Source: Pontibacter aydingkolensis
GTDB lineage: Bacteria; Bacteroidota; Bacteroidia; Cytophagales; Hymenobacteraceae
Reading direction: 5' to 3'
Length of the DNA: 64,000 bases
Assembly (NCBI RefSeq): GCF_019443125.1
Contig: NZ_JAHYXK010000009.1
Location: 62,001-126,000 of the forward strand
The notes below the pieces were generated by a model. That model ran no database searches. It was not told where the DNA came from and saw nothing but the letters and a program-made list of their open reading frames with translations. Position numbers and translations under genes: made by a program. This document shows, piece after piece, positions 55,124-63,642 of this stretch (position 1 is the first letter of the stretch; every line of letters begins with the position of its first letter).

Positions 55124-55420
55124 ATGTTTATAGCCCTGAGTACGTTTACGATAGCCAACGATATGGCAGCAGAAGTAAGAGCAGCCTTTAAGAACAGGCC
55201 GCACATGGTTGATAAGGAGGCTGGTTTCCTGAAGTTGGAAGTAATGTACCCGCAGGAAAACGAGAACGAGATTTGGCTGATGACTTACTGGACCGATGAA
55301 GACAGCTATAAAGTATGGTTTGCCAACCACTACAAAGACTCGCACCACGGCATTCCGAAAGGCTTAAAACTGGTGCCAGGCAGTACCAAGGTCAGGTTTC
55401 TGGAACACGTTTGTGGATAA
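55124..55420 (+). CDS. Antibiotic biosynthesis monooxygenase/IsdG-like protein
   Basis: The protein is 98 aa, a single ferredoxin-like ABM domain. It starts MFIALSTFTIANDMAAEVR and includes AGFLKLEVMYPQENENEIWL and a SYKVWFANHYKDSHHG segment in which a His and the preceding Trp residues sit where IsdG-type heme oxygenases bind heme. Family members are heme monooxygenases or small quinone-forming enzymes; which applies here cannot be told. It is soluble and probably a dimer. Confidence 0.72.
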   Translation: MFIALSTFTIANDMAAEVRAAFKNRPHMVDKEAGFLKLEVMYPQENENEIWLMTYWTDEDSYKVWFANHYKDSHHGIPKGLKLVPGSTKVRFLEHVCG

Positions 55421-55431
55421 GTATAAAGTAT

Positions 55432-55461
55432 AAGAGCAGCTGGTTTAAGGCTGCTCTTTTG
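55432..55461 (+). terminator. Rho-independent terminator
   Basis: AAGAGCAGC (55432-55440) and GCTGCTCTT (55450-55458) form a 9-bp stem with a 9-nt loop followed by T residues. It ends the monooxygenase gene. Confidence 0.65.
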
Positions 55462-55482
55462 GTTAATGCTTTGCTGGCACAC

Positions 55483-55644
55483 TTTTGTAGGGACAGGTCG
55501 CGACCTGTCCGTGGTTCAGGTTAGACAGGCTTTTGCTATCGTTCCAGATTATTTTTGATGGAAAGACCTATTGCTGGTTTCGTTTCCGCCATGATTCTAT
55601 AGCTCCAGCCATCGCGCGGACAGGTCGCGACCTGTCCCTACAAG
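55483..55644. mobile_element. MITE-like element with 26-bp inverted ends
   Basis: The ends are inverted copies of about 26 bp. Each contains the perfect palindrome GGACAGGTCGCGACCTGTCC, at 55491-55510 and 55618-55637, with the outer flanks TTGTAG and CTACAA also complementary. The 108 nt between them has no coding potential. Size and structure fit a MITE or a REP-type element; the palindromes alone would form two strong hairpins. No autonomous partner is seen in the window. Confidence 0.6.
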
Positions 55645-55844
55645 CAGAACTGGTTCATTCTAACAATTTCTATACTTCGTGGCGTTAGTTAGAGGGGAGG
55701 TTCTGATCCTGAAATCATTCTTAATCCTCTAAATCCTGGTCCACACAAATTAATTGCAACAAAATAGCTTTACAGCAGTTTTATAAATAGTACTTGTAAA
55801 TATGCTGCATGCATACTATTTTTGATGCAGGCAGACGGGGAATA

Positions 55845-56177
55845 CTAGTCATCCTCGTAATCCAGGCCCATCATTTTGTTGTAAGCCTGCTGCAGTTCTG
55901 AGAAAGCGTGTAGGTTGCCTTCTTGCCGGCTAATCTGCATTCCTTTTTTGTAAATGCGTTCTGCCACATCGTTCTGTCCAAACTCTTCGTATAGTTTGGC
56001 TGCGTGGTAATACGTGCCAACGTAGTTCTCATGTTCGGCTAGCAGTTTTTCGTAGTACTCCATAGCCTTTTGCTTGTCTAGGTTGCGGTATTCCGTAGCA
56101 ATGGCATATAAAGTAAAGGCATCATTTGGGTCCTCTTCAAGGAACTTGAAAAGTTGTTCTAATCTGTTTTGAGACAT
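55845..56177 (-). CDS. Tetratricopeptide-repeat protein
   Basis: The gene encodes 110 aa, about three TPR units: DAFTLYAIATEYRNLDKQKA, then VGTYYHAAKLYEEFGQNDVA, then a final helix pair with FSELQQAYNKMMG. There is no signal peptide, so it is cytosolic. It lies divergent from etfB with a 67-nt gap. The role is probably protein-protein interaction; the partner is unknown. Confidence 0.85.
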   Translation of the reverse strand: MSQNRLEQLFKFLEEDPNDAFTLYAIATEYRNLDKQKAMEYYEKLLAEHENYVGTYYHAAKLYEEFGQNDVAERIYKKGMQISRQEGNLHAFSELQQAYNKMMGLDYEDD

Positions 56178-56244
56178 TTCGATTTGGCTATATTTTAACT
56201 AACTTCGCACAAATTTAACTTTTAATAAGCTAACATTTCTAACC

Positions 56245-56985
56245 ATGAAAATATTAGTTTGCATCAGTAACGTTCCCGATACTACTTCTAAGATCAACTT
56301 CACGGGCGATAACAAAGAGTTCGACAAAAATGGCGTTCAGTTTGTTATCAACCCTTGGGATGAATACGCACTGACCAGAGCCATCGAACTAAAAGAGGCA
56401 AAGGGCGGCAGCGTTACCGTTTTGAATGTAGGAGAGGCCGATGCTGAGCCGAACATCCGCAAGGCACTTGCCATTGGAGCAGACGACGCCATCCGTGTTA
56501 ACGCACATCCCAAAGATGCTTTCTTTGTAGCACAGCAAATTGCTGCGGTTGCCAAGGAAAACAACTACGATATGATCCTGATGGGTAAAGAGTCTATCGA
56601 CTATAACGGTTTCCAGGTACACAACATGGTAGGCGAGATGCTGGGCATCCCGTCTGTTACGCCAGCCTTTAAACTGGATATGGTTGATGACAGCACTGCC
56701 CGCCTGGAGCGTGAGATTGAGGGTGGCAAAGAAGTGGTGGAAGTGAAGCTGCCTTTCGTGGCAAGCGCACAGCAGCCAATGTCGGAGCCAAGAATCCCGA
56801 ACATGCGCGGTATCATGACAGCCCGTACAAAGCCATTAGCTGTAAGAGAGCCTGTAGGCGCTGAAGCAAAAGCGGAGTATGTAGGCTTCAGCAAACCTGA
56901 GAAAAAAGGCGGCGTGAAGATGATTGATGCCGAAAACGCAGGAGAGCTGATTAAATTATTAAGAAACGAAGCTAAAGTACTATAA
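56245..56985 (+). CDS. etfB: Electron transfer flavoprotein beta subunit
   Basis: The protein is 246 aa. It starts MKILVCISNVPDTTSKI and has VINPWDEYALTRAIELKE, an AMP-binding region and GKESIDYNGFQVHNMVGEML (about 113-132). The C-terminal recognition loop includes SEPRIPNMRGIMTARTKP. It pairs with EtfA to carry electrons from acyl-CoA and other dehydrogenases to the quinone pool. The stop is two bases from the etfA start. Confidence 0.95.
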   Translation: MKILVCISNVPDTTSKINFTGDNKEFDKNGVQFVINPWDEYALTRAIELKEAKGGSVTVLNVGEADAEPNIRKALAIGADDAIRVNAHPKDAFFVAQQIAAVAKENNYDMILMGKESIDYNGFQVHNMVGEMLGIPSVTPAFKLDMVDDSTARLEREIEGGKEVVEVKLPFVASAQQPMSEPRIPNMRGIMTARTKPLAVREPVGAEAKAEYVGFSKPEKKGGVKMIDAENAGELIKLLRNEAKVL

Positions 56986-56987
56986 CC

Positions 56988-57968
56988 ATGTCTGTATTAG
57001 TATTTGTAGAAGGTCTTAACGGAGAGATCAAAAAATCCTCACTGGAGGCTGCCTCTTACGGCAGCCAGGTAGCGCAGCAGCTGGGCACAACAGCCACAGC
57101 CGTAGCTATCGGAGAGGTACACGAAGAGGCGCTTGCCAAACTAGGCGAGCAGGGTATAACCAAAGTATTGTATGATGCTGATGACCGCTTAAAGCAATTT
57201 GTAGCTGATGCCTATGTTAAGGTAATCGCTAAAGCAGCCCAGCAGGAAAGCGCTAAAGTATTGGTGTTCTCTAACTCGAACATCGGTGCTGCAGTAGGTT
57301 CTAAACTGGCTGTGCGTTTAAATGGCTCGCTTGCTACTAACGTAACTACGCTGCCTAACACAGATGGCGGCTCTTTTATAGTTACGCGCGGTGTGTTCTC
57401 AGGTAAGGCATTTGCTGATGTAAACCTTACTTCTGATGTAAAAATCATCGCTGTAAAGAAAAATTCATTTGAAGTTTCAGAAAATGGCGGTGCAACTGCT
57501 ACTGTAGAAAAACTCTCTGCTGACCTTGCTGACGCTGATTTTGCTGCTGCCCCGAAAGAGACAGTTATGCAGGATACAGACGGTGGTATACTTTTACCAG
57601 AGGCTGAGATCGTTGTATCTGGTGGCCGAGGATTAAAAGGCCCTGAGAACTGGCATTTGGTAGAGGATTTGGCGAAAGCACTTGGTGCTGCCACTGCCTG
57701 CTCCAAGCCGGTATCTGACCTTGACTGGAGGCCTCACCACGAGCACGTTGGACAGACAGGTATCACCGTTAGCCCTAATTTGTACATTGCCATCGGTATT
57801 TCCGGTGCAATTCAGCACCTGGCGGGGGTTAACTCTTCTAAAGTGATTGTCGTTATTAATAAGGATCCGGAAGCACCGTTCTTTAAAGCTGCCGATTATG
57901 GCATCGTTGGAGACGCTTTCGACGTAGTTCCTAAATTAATTGAAGCTGCAAGAGCTTTAGACAAATAG
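56988..57968 (+). CDS. etfA: Electron transfer flavoprotein alpha subunit
   Basis: The protein is 326 aa. The N-terminal domain (1-195) is adenine-nucleotide-like. The C-terminal FAD-binding domain has SGGRGLKGPENWHLVEDL, GHVGQTGITV-like residues (EHVGQTGITVSPNLYI) and IGISGAIQHLAGV (about 265). It partners EtfB and donates electrons to ETF:quinone oxidoreductase or related enzymes. Both genes are intact and co-transcribed. Confidence 0.95.
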   Translation: MSVLVFVEGLNGEIKKSSLEAASYGSQVAQQLGTTATAVAIGEVHEEALAKLGEQGITKVLYDADDRLKQFVADAYVKVIAKAAQQESAKVLVFSNSNIGAAVGSKLAVRLNGSLATNVTTLPNTDGGSFIVTRGVFSGKAFADVNLTSDVKIIAVKKNSFEVSENGGATATVEKLSADLADADFAAAPKETVMQDTDGGILLPEAEIVVSGGRGLKGPENWHLVEDLAKALGAATACSKPVSDLDWRPHHEHVGQTGITVSPNLYIAIGISGAIQHLAGVNSSKVIVVINKDPEAPFFKAADYGIVGDAFDVVPKLIEAARALDK

Positions 57969-57983
57969 ACTTAGAAGAATACT

Positions 57984-58589
57984 GTGAAGAAAATTCAGTT
58001 AGAGATACTCGGGCTTTCATCAAGCCAGTCGCAGACGGGTTCGTTTGCCCTGGTTTTAGGGGAAAGAGACGGAAACAGAAGGCTTCCGATAATTATCGGC
58101 ATGTTTGAAGCGCAATCTATCGCGATACAGATTGAGAAGATAAATCCAAATCGGCCACTTACACACGACTTGTTTAAGTCGTTTGCTGAGCAGATGGACG
58201 TAAAAGTAACGGAGATACTGATCTCCGATCTGAAAGAAGGTGTGTTCTACTCCAAAATTATGTGTACCAATGGTACGACAGATTTTGAACTTGATGCCCG
58301 CCCGTCAGATGCCATTGCCATTGGTTTAAGGTTTGGAGTTCCGATCTATACTGTAGAGAGTGTTTTATCTGAAGCCGGCATTATACTTAGTGACTTGGAG
58401 GATGAAGAAGAGGAAAGCGAAGAAATGGCTGTAAAAAGCAGTTCGACGTCCAGTTCAACTTCAACTTCAAAAGAGTCTTTGAGCCAAACTTCTGTGGATG
58501 AGCTAAATAAAATGCTGAACGAGGCCCTCGAGAAAGAGGACTACGAACGTGCAGCAAAAATCCGGGACGAGTTGAACAAGCGCAACTGA
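57984..58589 (+). CDS. Bifunctional nuclease family protein with C-terminal UVR motif
   Basis: The gene encodes 201 aa and starts with GTG at 57984. The BFN/DUF151 domain (1-140) has SFALVLGERDGNRRLPIIIG and ELDARPSDAIAIGLRFGVPI. A Ser/Thr-rich linker (about 153-165) joins it to a UVR-type helix pair (LNKMLNEALEKEDYERAAKI), as in UvrB and its interactors. BFN proteins have RNase and DNase activity in the few cases tested. It follows etfA by 15 nt. Confidence 0.88.
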   Translation: MKKIQLEILGLSSSQSQTGSFALVLGERDGNRRLPIIIGMFEAQSIAIQIEKINPNRPLTHDLFKSFAEQMDVKVTEILISDLKEGVFYSKIMCTNGTTDFELDARPSDAIAIGLRFGVPIYTVESVLSEAGIILSDLEDEEEESEEMAVKSSSTSSSTSTSKESLSQTSVDELNKMLNEALEKEDYERAAKIRDELNKRN

Positions 58590-58610
58590 TTTTAACAATA
58601 TCTGAATTAT

Positions 58611-58650
58611 AAAAAGTCCTGTGCCTAAGTGGTGCAGGACTTTTTGTTTT
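58611..58650 (+). terminator. Rho-independent terminator after the BFN gene
   Basis: AAAAAGTCCTG at 58611-58621 pairs with CAGGACTTTTT at 58635-58645 around a short loop, and is followed by T residues. It ends the etfBA-BFN transcript. Because it lies before 58693, the transporter start must be downstream of it. Confidence 0.7.
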
Positions 58651-58692
58651 ATAAGATATTCGGGTTACTTTTGGCAAATTTTGTCCCTAAGC

Positions 58693-59997
58693 ATGTACGA
58701 TATTTTTAGAGGGGTCATCGGGTTATTAGTCCTTTTGGCCATCGCCTTCTTGTTTTCAAAAAACAAAAAACGCATTGATTGGAAGCTGGTTGGCTTCGGT
58801 GTTTTTCTGCAGATTTTATTTGGGGTGCTGGTTACGCAGGTGCCGTTAGTTGCCGACGGTTTTGCAGCCGTTAGCCGTGGCTTCGTAACCTTCCTGGATT
58901 TTTCGCAGGCGGGTGCGCAGTTTTTATTCGGTAACCTGGCTAATCCCTCTCAAAATGCTGGCTTAGGCTTTATTTTTGCTTTCTCGGTACTACCTACTAT
59001 TATTTTCTTTTCAACAGTATCAGCTGGTTTATACTACCTGGGTGTTTTACAGAAGATTGTTTATGGTATTGCCTGGGTAATGTCGAAGGGTATGCGCTTG
59101 TCAGGCGCTGAGAGCCTTTCTGCCGCTGGCAACATCTTTTTAGGTCAGACAGAGGCTCCATTACTGGTGCGTCCGTTCATTGGCCGCATGACGCGCTCTG
59201 AGCTGATGTGTTTGATGACGGGTGGTATGGCTACGCTGGCCGGTGGTGTACTGGCAGCGTACGTGGCTTTCCTGGGCGGCGATGACCCTGCACAGAAAGC
59301 CATTTTTGCAGCTCACCTGCTTACTGCCTCTATCATGAACGCGCCGGCGGGCATAGTGCTGGCCAAAATACTGGTACCTGAAACTGAACCGGAGAAAATT
59401 CATACGGAACTGGAAATGAACCAGGAGCAGCTAGGAGTAAACTTAGTGGATGCACTTTCGCGCGGTGCTGCCGATGGTTTGAGACTGGCTGCAAACGTAG
59501 GTGGTATGCTGCTTGCCTTTATTGCAGTTATTGCATTGGTAAATTACCTGTTAACAGACCTTATCGGCGACCTTACCGGCCTTAATGGTTGGGTAGTTGC
59601 CAGCACAGACGGGCGTTTTTCGGGCTTTTCTTTACAATACCTGCTTGGCCAGATCTTCAGGGTATTTGCCTTTATTATGGGTGTGCCGTGGCAGGATACG
59701 CTGCTGGTAGGCAGCTTGCTTGGTCAGAAAACAGCCATTAACGAGTTTGTAGCGTACCTGGACCTTGCTGAAATGAAAAGTGCTAACTTGCTATCGCCAA
59801 AGGCTCTAATCATGTCTACGTATGCCTTATGCGGTTTCTCTAACTTCAGTTCTATTGCCATACAGATTGGTGGTATCGGAAGTATGGCGCCAAGCCAGCA
59901 GGGCAACCTGTCTAAACTTGGCTTCCTGGCACTGCTTGGTGCTTCGCTGGCCTGTATGATGACTGCCACTGTTTCAGGTATGCTTTACGGTTTATAA
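58693..59997 (+). CDS. Concentrative nucleoside transporter (NupC/CNT family)
   Basis: The gene encodes 434 aa starting MYDIFRGVIGLLVLLAIAFL at 58693; an in-frame start at 58621 lies within a terminator hairpin. About ten helices are predicted. Family motifs are GQTEAPLLVRPFIGRMTRSE (about 155-174) and TGGMATLAGGVLAAYVAFLG, then SLLGQKTAINEFVAYLDL and GFSNFSSIAIQIGGIGSMAP near the C-terminus. It imports nucleosides with Na+ or H+. Confidence 0.92.
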   Translation: MYDIFRGVIGLLVLLAIAFLFSKNKKRIDWKLVGFGVFLQILFGVLVTQVPLVADGFAAVSRGFVTFLDFSQAGAQFLFGNLANPSQNAGLGFIFAFSVLPTIIFFSTVSAGLYYLGVLQKIVYGIAWVMSKGMRLSGAESLSAAGNIFLGQTEAPLLVRPFIGRMTRSELMCLMTGGMATLAGGVLAAYVAFLGGDDPAQKAIFAAHLLTASIMNAPAGIVLAKILVPETEPEKIHTELEMNQEQLGVNLVDALSRGAADGLRLAANVGGMLLAFIAVIALVNYLLTDLIGDLTGLNGWVVASTDGRFSGFSLQYLLGQIFRVFAFIMGVPWQDTLLVGSLLGQKTAINEFVAYLDLAEMKSANLLSPKALIMSTYALCGFSNFSSIAIQIGGIGSMAPSQQGNLSKLGFLALLGASLACMMTATVSGMLYGL

Positions 59998-60020
59998 CAG
60001 ACATCAAAGTATAAAAAGTA

Positions 60021-60067
60021 TAAAACAGAAGCGCCTGCCAAGTTAATTGGCAGGCGCTTCTGTTTTA
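60021..60067. terminator. Bidirectional terminator between convergent genes
   Basis: A 21-bp near-perfect stem (60021-60041 with 60047-60067) includes GAAGCGCCTGCCAA and its complement around a 5-nt loop, with A/T runs at both ends. It lies between the ends of the transporter gene and the ABC ATPase gene and can serve both. Confidence 0.85.
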
Positions 60068-60086
60068 TACTTTAGAGAAGTGTAGG

Positions 60087-60863
60087 CTATTGGTGACTCC
60101 CGTTTTCTTCTTCTTCCACTTTTTTAGCATCACGCATCAGGCGGTTCGCAAAAATAAACTCGTTCAGTTTAGGTACATCAGAGTCCAGGATGTTATCGCG
60201 GGTACCTTCCCAAAGCTTTTTACCCTCGTAAAGGAACATGATCTTGTCGCCAATCTCAATTACGGAGTTCATATCGTGCGTTACTACGATGGTTGTAATG
60301 TTATACTCTTCAGTTATTTCCTTGATTAGTCCGTCTATTTTAAGCGCTGTAAGTGGGTCGAGGCCTGAGTTTGGTTCGTCGCAGAACAGGTAAGTACAAT
60401 CAGGGGCAATGGCGCGGGCAATTCCTACACGTTTTTTCATACCACCGCTAAGTTCGGACGGCATTTTCTTGTTCGCATTCTCCAGGCCTACACGTTTAAG
60501 GCAAAAGTTTACACGATCCATACGTTCATCCTTTGGCATTTTGGCGAGCATCTTAAGCGGGAACATCACATTCTCTTCTACTGTCATGGAGTCGAACAGG
60601 GCAGAGCTTTGAAAGAGCATACCGATCTTCCGGCGGATTTCCTGGCGTATGTCCAGCTTGTTGTTGGTAAAGTATGTGCCGTCGAAAGTTACGCTTCCCA
60701 GGTCTGGTTTGACAAGCCCTACGATGCACTTCAAAAGCACACTTTTGCCTGTACCGCTGGCTCCGAGCAACAGGTTGGTTTTACCGGTCTCAAATACGCC
60801 GCTTATACCATCCAGTACTTTTTTGTCGCCGAAGGTTTTATGTATGTTATGGATCTCGATCAT
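60087..60863 (-). CDS. mlaF: MlaF-type ABC transporter ATP-binding protein
   Basis: The protein is 258 aa. Walker A is GASGTGKS (about 34), the Q-loop is near FQSSALFDS, the signature is LSGGMKKRVGIARAIA (about 139) and Walker B is YLFCDEPNSGLDP. The KKRVGIARAI form is typical of MlaF/retrograde-lipid-transporter ATPases. It would power a MlaE permease moving phospholipids between membranes. The permease gene lies just upstream on the same strand. Confidence 0.9.
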   Translation of the reverse strand: MIEIHNIHKTFGDKKVLDGISGVFETGKTNLLLGASGTGKSVLLKCIVGLVKPDLGSVTFDGTYFTNNKLDIRQEIRRKIGMLFQSSALFDSMTVEENVMFPLKMLAKMPKDERMDRVNFCLKRVGLENANKKMPSELSGGMKKRVGIARAIAPDCTYLFCDEPNSGLDPLTALKIDGLIKEITEEYNITTIVVTHDMNSVIEIGDKIMFLYEGKKLWEGTRDNILDSDVPKLNEFIFANRLMRDAKKVEEEENGSHQ

Positions 60864-60902
60864 GGTAAACTAAGCTGATTCTTATTGTGTGTAGTGGCTG
60901 TA

Positions 60903-61634
60903 TCAAAGTAAAAGCTGAGCGCAAATAAAATCTGCGATAAGCACGGCAATTACACTATTTGTTACAGCGGTTGTACTGGCTGCACCTACCTCTAAAGCTC
61001 CACCCGATGTATAATATCCTCTGAATGATGAGATGGAAGAGATAAGGAATGCAAATACAAAAGACTTAATAAGGGCAAATGTTATGTTATAAGGAACAAA
61101 ATCTCCGCGAATACCCGTGATGTACTCCTGAGCAGTTAAGGCATCAGTTACCGTGCCAGCCACGTAGCCGCCCGCAATGGAAAGAAACATTGCCAGTACG
61201 ACAAGCATCGGAAAAACAATCAGCGCGGCAATTATTTTAGGCAGTACCAAATAAGAGGCAGAATTTATACCCATTACTTCTAATGCATCTACCTGCTCGG
61301 TAATTTGCATCGTGCCCAGGCCACCCGCTATACTGGAACCAACTTTACCAGCAAGTACAATAGAAGTAATAGTAGGTGCAAGCTCCAGGATGGTCATCTC
61401 GCGTACCATAAAGCCGATAGTAGACCTGGGAATAAAAGCGTTGTTCAGGTTATAAGCTACCTGCACACAGGTAACAGCCCCGATAAAAGTAGAGACGATG
61501 GCAACAATAAAAATGGAGTTGATACCAATCAGTATCGCCTCGTCTATCGTTCTGTTAAATAATATCCTTGGAGATTCTGTTCTGGAGAAAAGGCTCGACA
61601 TAAAGAGCAAGTACTTTCCGAAATGTTGCAGCAT
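60903..61634 (-). CDS. mlaE: MlaE-type ABC transporter permease
   Basis: The protein is 243 aa with five predicted helices. It carries the MlaE family block VREMTILELAPTITSIVLAG and GLGTMQITEQVDALEVMGI (about 90-130), and C-terminal SFRGYYTSGGALEVG. It forms the membrane part of a phospholipid transporter with the ATPase gene 40 nt downstream. An MCE-domain gene (MlaD) is not in the window. Confidence 0.9.
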   Translation of the reverse strand: MLQHFGKYLLFMSSLFSRTESPRILFNRTIDEAILIGINSIFIVAIVSTFIGAVTCVQVAYNLNNAFIPRSTIGFMVREMTILELAPTITSIVLAGKVGSSIAGGLGTMQITEQVDALEVMGINSASYLVLPKIIAALIVFPMLVVLAMFLSIAGGYVAGTVTDALTAQEYITGIRGDFVPYNITFALIKSFVFAFLISSISSFRGYYTSGGALEVGAASTTAVTNSVIAVLIADFICAQLLL

Positions 61635-61736
61635 ATGTGGTCAGATGCGGGTTAAAAGCGTGTTGTTAGGCAAAAATACTGTATTAATAACTATATTACG
61701 TTCAAAATTGCAAAACATATAAAACGGTACATATTT

Positions 61737-62444
61737 ATGCAACAATACATTTTGGTAACAGGCGGTACAAAAGGAATCGGGAGGGCTGTGATAGAACAAT
61801 TTGCCAAAGCCGGATTCCACATCATTACCTGTTCCCGAAACGAAAAGGATCTACAAAAGTTAAAGATTGAAATTGAACAGCGTTATACTTTTTCAAAAGT
61901 ATTTTACAAGGAGGCCGATTTGAGTGAATCTGATTCACTTAAAGCTTTCATAAACTATGTTAAAGGACTAAAGATAAAGATCGATGTGCTGGTAAATAAC
62001 AGCGGGTTGTTTATACCAGGTAAGATAGCCGAAGAAGATGATGAGGCGCTTCCGTTTATGATCAACACCAATCTTTATAGTGCCTATTACATTACCAAAG
62101 CTTTTGTGGGAGATATGATCAAACGGCGCTCCGGCCATATCTTTAATATGTGCTCTACGGCAAGTATAACTCCCTACATAAATGGTGGTTCGTACTGTAT
62201 CTCAAAGTATGCCTTGTATGGTATGACCAAAGTGCTGCGCGAAGAAACAAAAGAGCATAATGTGCGGGTAACTGCCATACTTCCGGGTGCCACCTTAACG
62301 GCCAGCTGGGAAGGCGTGGACCTGCCGCCAGAGCGTTTCATGAAATCTGAGGATGTAGCTATGGCTATTCATAACGCTTACATCCTGTCGGAGCATAGTG
62401 TAGTAGAGGAAATGCTGATCAGGCCGCAGTTGGGAGATATTTAA
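61737..62444 (+). CDS. Short-chain dehydrogenase/reductase
   Basis: The protein is 235 aa. The Rossmann motif is TGGTKGIGRAV (about 9-18), the NNSG motif is at about 87, and the catalytic YCISK (about 157-161) is preceded by a conserved Ser in MCSTASI. It is probably an NAD(P)H-dependent 3-ketoacyl-type reductase; the substrate cannot be told. It is divergent from the mlaE gene. Confidence 0.9.
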   Translation: MQQYILVTGGTKGIGRAVIEQFAKAGFHIITCSRNEKDLQKLKIEIEQRYTFSKVFYKEADLSESDSLKAFINYVKGLKIKIDVLVNNSGLFIPGKIAEEDDEALPFMINTNLYSAYYITKAFVGDMIKRRSGHIFNMCSTASITPYINGGSYCISKYALYGMTKVLREETKEHNVRVTAILPGATLTASWEGVDLPPERFMKSEDVAMAIHNAYILSEHSVVEEMLIRPQLGDI

Positions 62445-62446
62445 AC

Positions 62447-62674
62447 AATTGTGAATGAGTGGATGGGCGATTGAGTGAATAACTTGAAGAAATAATGATT
62501 CTATTCATACTTTTAAGTAGCCCTTCAAGTATAGGGGATTTTATTTTGATTTTATTACTATGGTTAATTATACCTATTGCACTATTAGTTTTAGTAGCTA
62601 AAGGTATAATGAAAGTTAGTCAGAAGAAAAAGAGATGAAAATTCACTCATTCACACACTCACTCATTCACAATT
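62447..62674. repeat. Inverted-repeat pair enclosing a small ORF
   Basis: Left arm 62447-62480 and right arm 62641-62674 are imperfect inverted copies. AATTGTGAATGAGTG (62447-62461) is the exact complement of 62660-62674, and TTGAGTGAAT (62471-62480) pairs with 62641-62650 except one base. The 228-nt unit holds one 47-aa open frame. It may be a small non-autonomous element or a structured transcript. Confidence 0.55.
62495..62638 (+). CDS. Small hydrophobic membrane protein within the inverted repeat
   Basis: The gene encodes 47 aa. It begins MILFILLSSPSSIGDFI, continues as one long hydrophobic helix and ends in a basic tail (KVSQKKKR) typical of a membrane-anchored peptide with positive-inside topology. 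The start lies 14 nt after the left arm and the stop two nt before the right arm. No homologue is known to me. Confidence 0.45.
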   Translation: MILFILLSSPSSIGDFILILLLWLIIPIALLVLVAKGIMKVSQKKKR

Positions 62675-62688
62675 AAATCTATAAAACT

Positions 62689-63402
62689 ATGAATTTAGAA
62701 GGTAAAGTAGCAGTAGTAACCGGTGTAAGCAAAGGTATAGGCCTGGCCACTGTAAAAGCATTATTGGATAATGGAGCAAAAGTGGCAGGCTGGGGCAGAA
62801 CAAAACCAGACCTTGAGCACGAGAACTTTTTCTTTTATGAATGCGATGTGCGTTACAACGAATCAGTACAGCAGGCATTCGACCAAACGTTTGCGCACCT
62901 GGGTATGCACATACAAATACTTGTAAATAATGCAGGCCTTGGAGTAGCCGGATTGTTGGAAGACATAAGCCTGGACGACTGGCACACCATGTTTGAAACC
63001 AACGTGAACGGTATATTCTATTGTACGAGATTGGTAATACCCGGCATGAAAGAACTGGGAGAGGGCCATATTATTAACATTTCATCTATAGCAGGCACAA
63101 CCGGTATCGAGCAGATGTCTGGTTATTGCGGCACCAAACATGCCGTACGTGGAATTTCGCACTCGCTTTACAAGGAAGTGCGCGACTACGGCGTTAAGGT
63201 TACCTGCATCTATCCGGGCTCAGTGCAAACCAACTTCTTCGATAACATAAACAGCGTAACGGTGAATGAGAACATGATGCGCCCCGAAGATATTGCCTCT
63301 ACTATACTTCATACTCTGGAGTCGCACCCGAACTACCACCACGTAGATATTGAAGTGCGCCCTCTTATGCCAAAAGGAAGGAAGACATTAGGTAAAGAAT
63401 AA
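62689..63402 (+). CDS. Short-chain dehydrogenase/reductase
   Basis: The protein is 237 aa. The cofactor motif is TGVSKGIGLAT (about 11-21), NNAGLG is at about 82, the catalytic Ser is in NISSIAG (about 130) and YCGTK is at about 146-150. The block CIYPGSVQTNFFD follows. It is a classical SDR of unknown substrate. It is separated from the other SDR gene by the inverted-repeat unit. Confidence 0.9.
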   Translation: MNLEGKVAVVTGVSKGIGLATVKALLDNGAKVAGWGRTKPDLEHENFFFYECDVRYNESVQQAFDQTFAHLGMHIQILVNNAGLGVAGLLEDISLDDWHTMFETNVNGIFYCTRLVIPGMKELGEGHIINISSIAGTTGIEQMSGYCGTKHAVRGISHSLYKEVRDYGVKVTCIYPGSVQTNFFDNINSVTVNENMMRPEDIASTILHTLESHPNYHHVDIEVRPLMPKGRKTLGKE

Positions 63403-63642
63403 TTGTTTGAAGGGATATTTATACCTTTGGGACCAGGATTTGGACTAAGATTTTCGGGATTAAAGGATTACCAAGATTTTTGTGCTAAGCTGAAATTATA
63501 GTTATTGCTTAATGGCAAATAGATAAGTTTCTTCAATGGATAAATTGAGGTCCAACAAAAGACAGTTTGCAGTTTGGAATCAGCTATTTAGAAGAAGTCT
63601 TTCGTCTAAAATTCATTTTCAAAAATTACTCATTAATATACT
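63403..63642. other. Intergenic region
   Basis: 240 nt of AT-rich sequence with no gene or clear hairpin; it probably holds the promoter of the following ABC ATPase gene. Confidence 0.4.
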
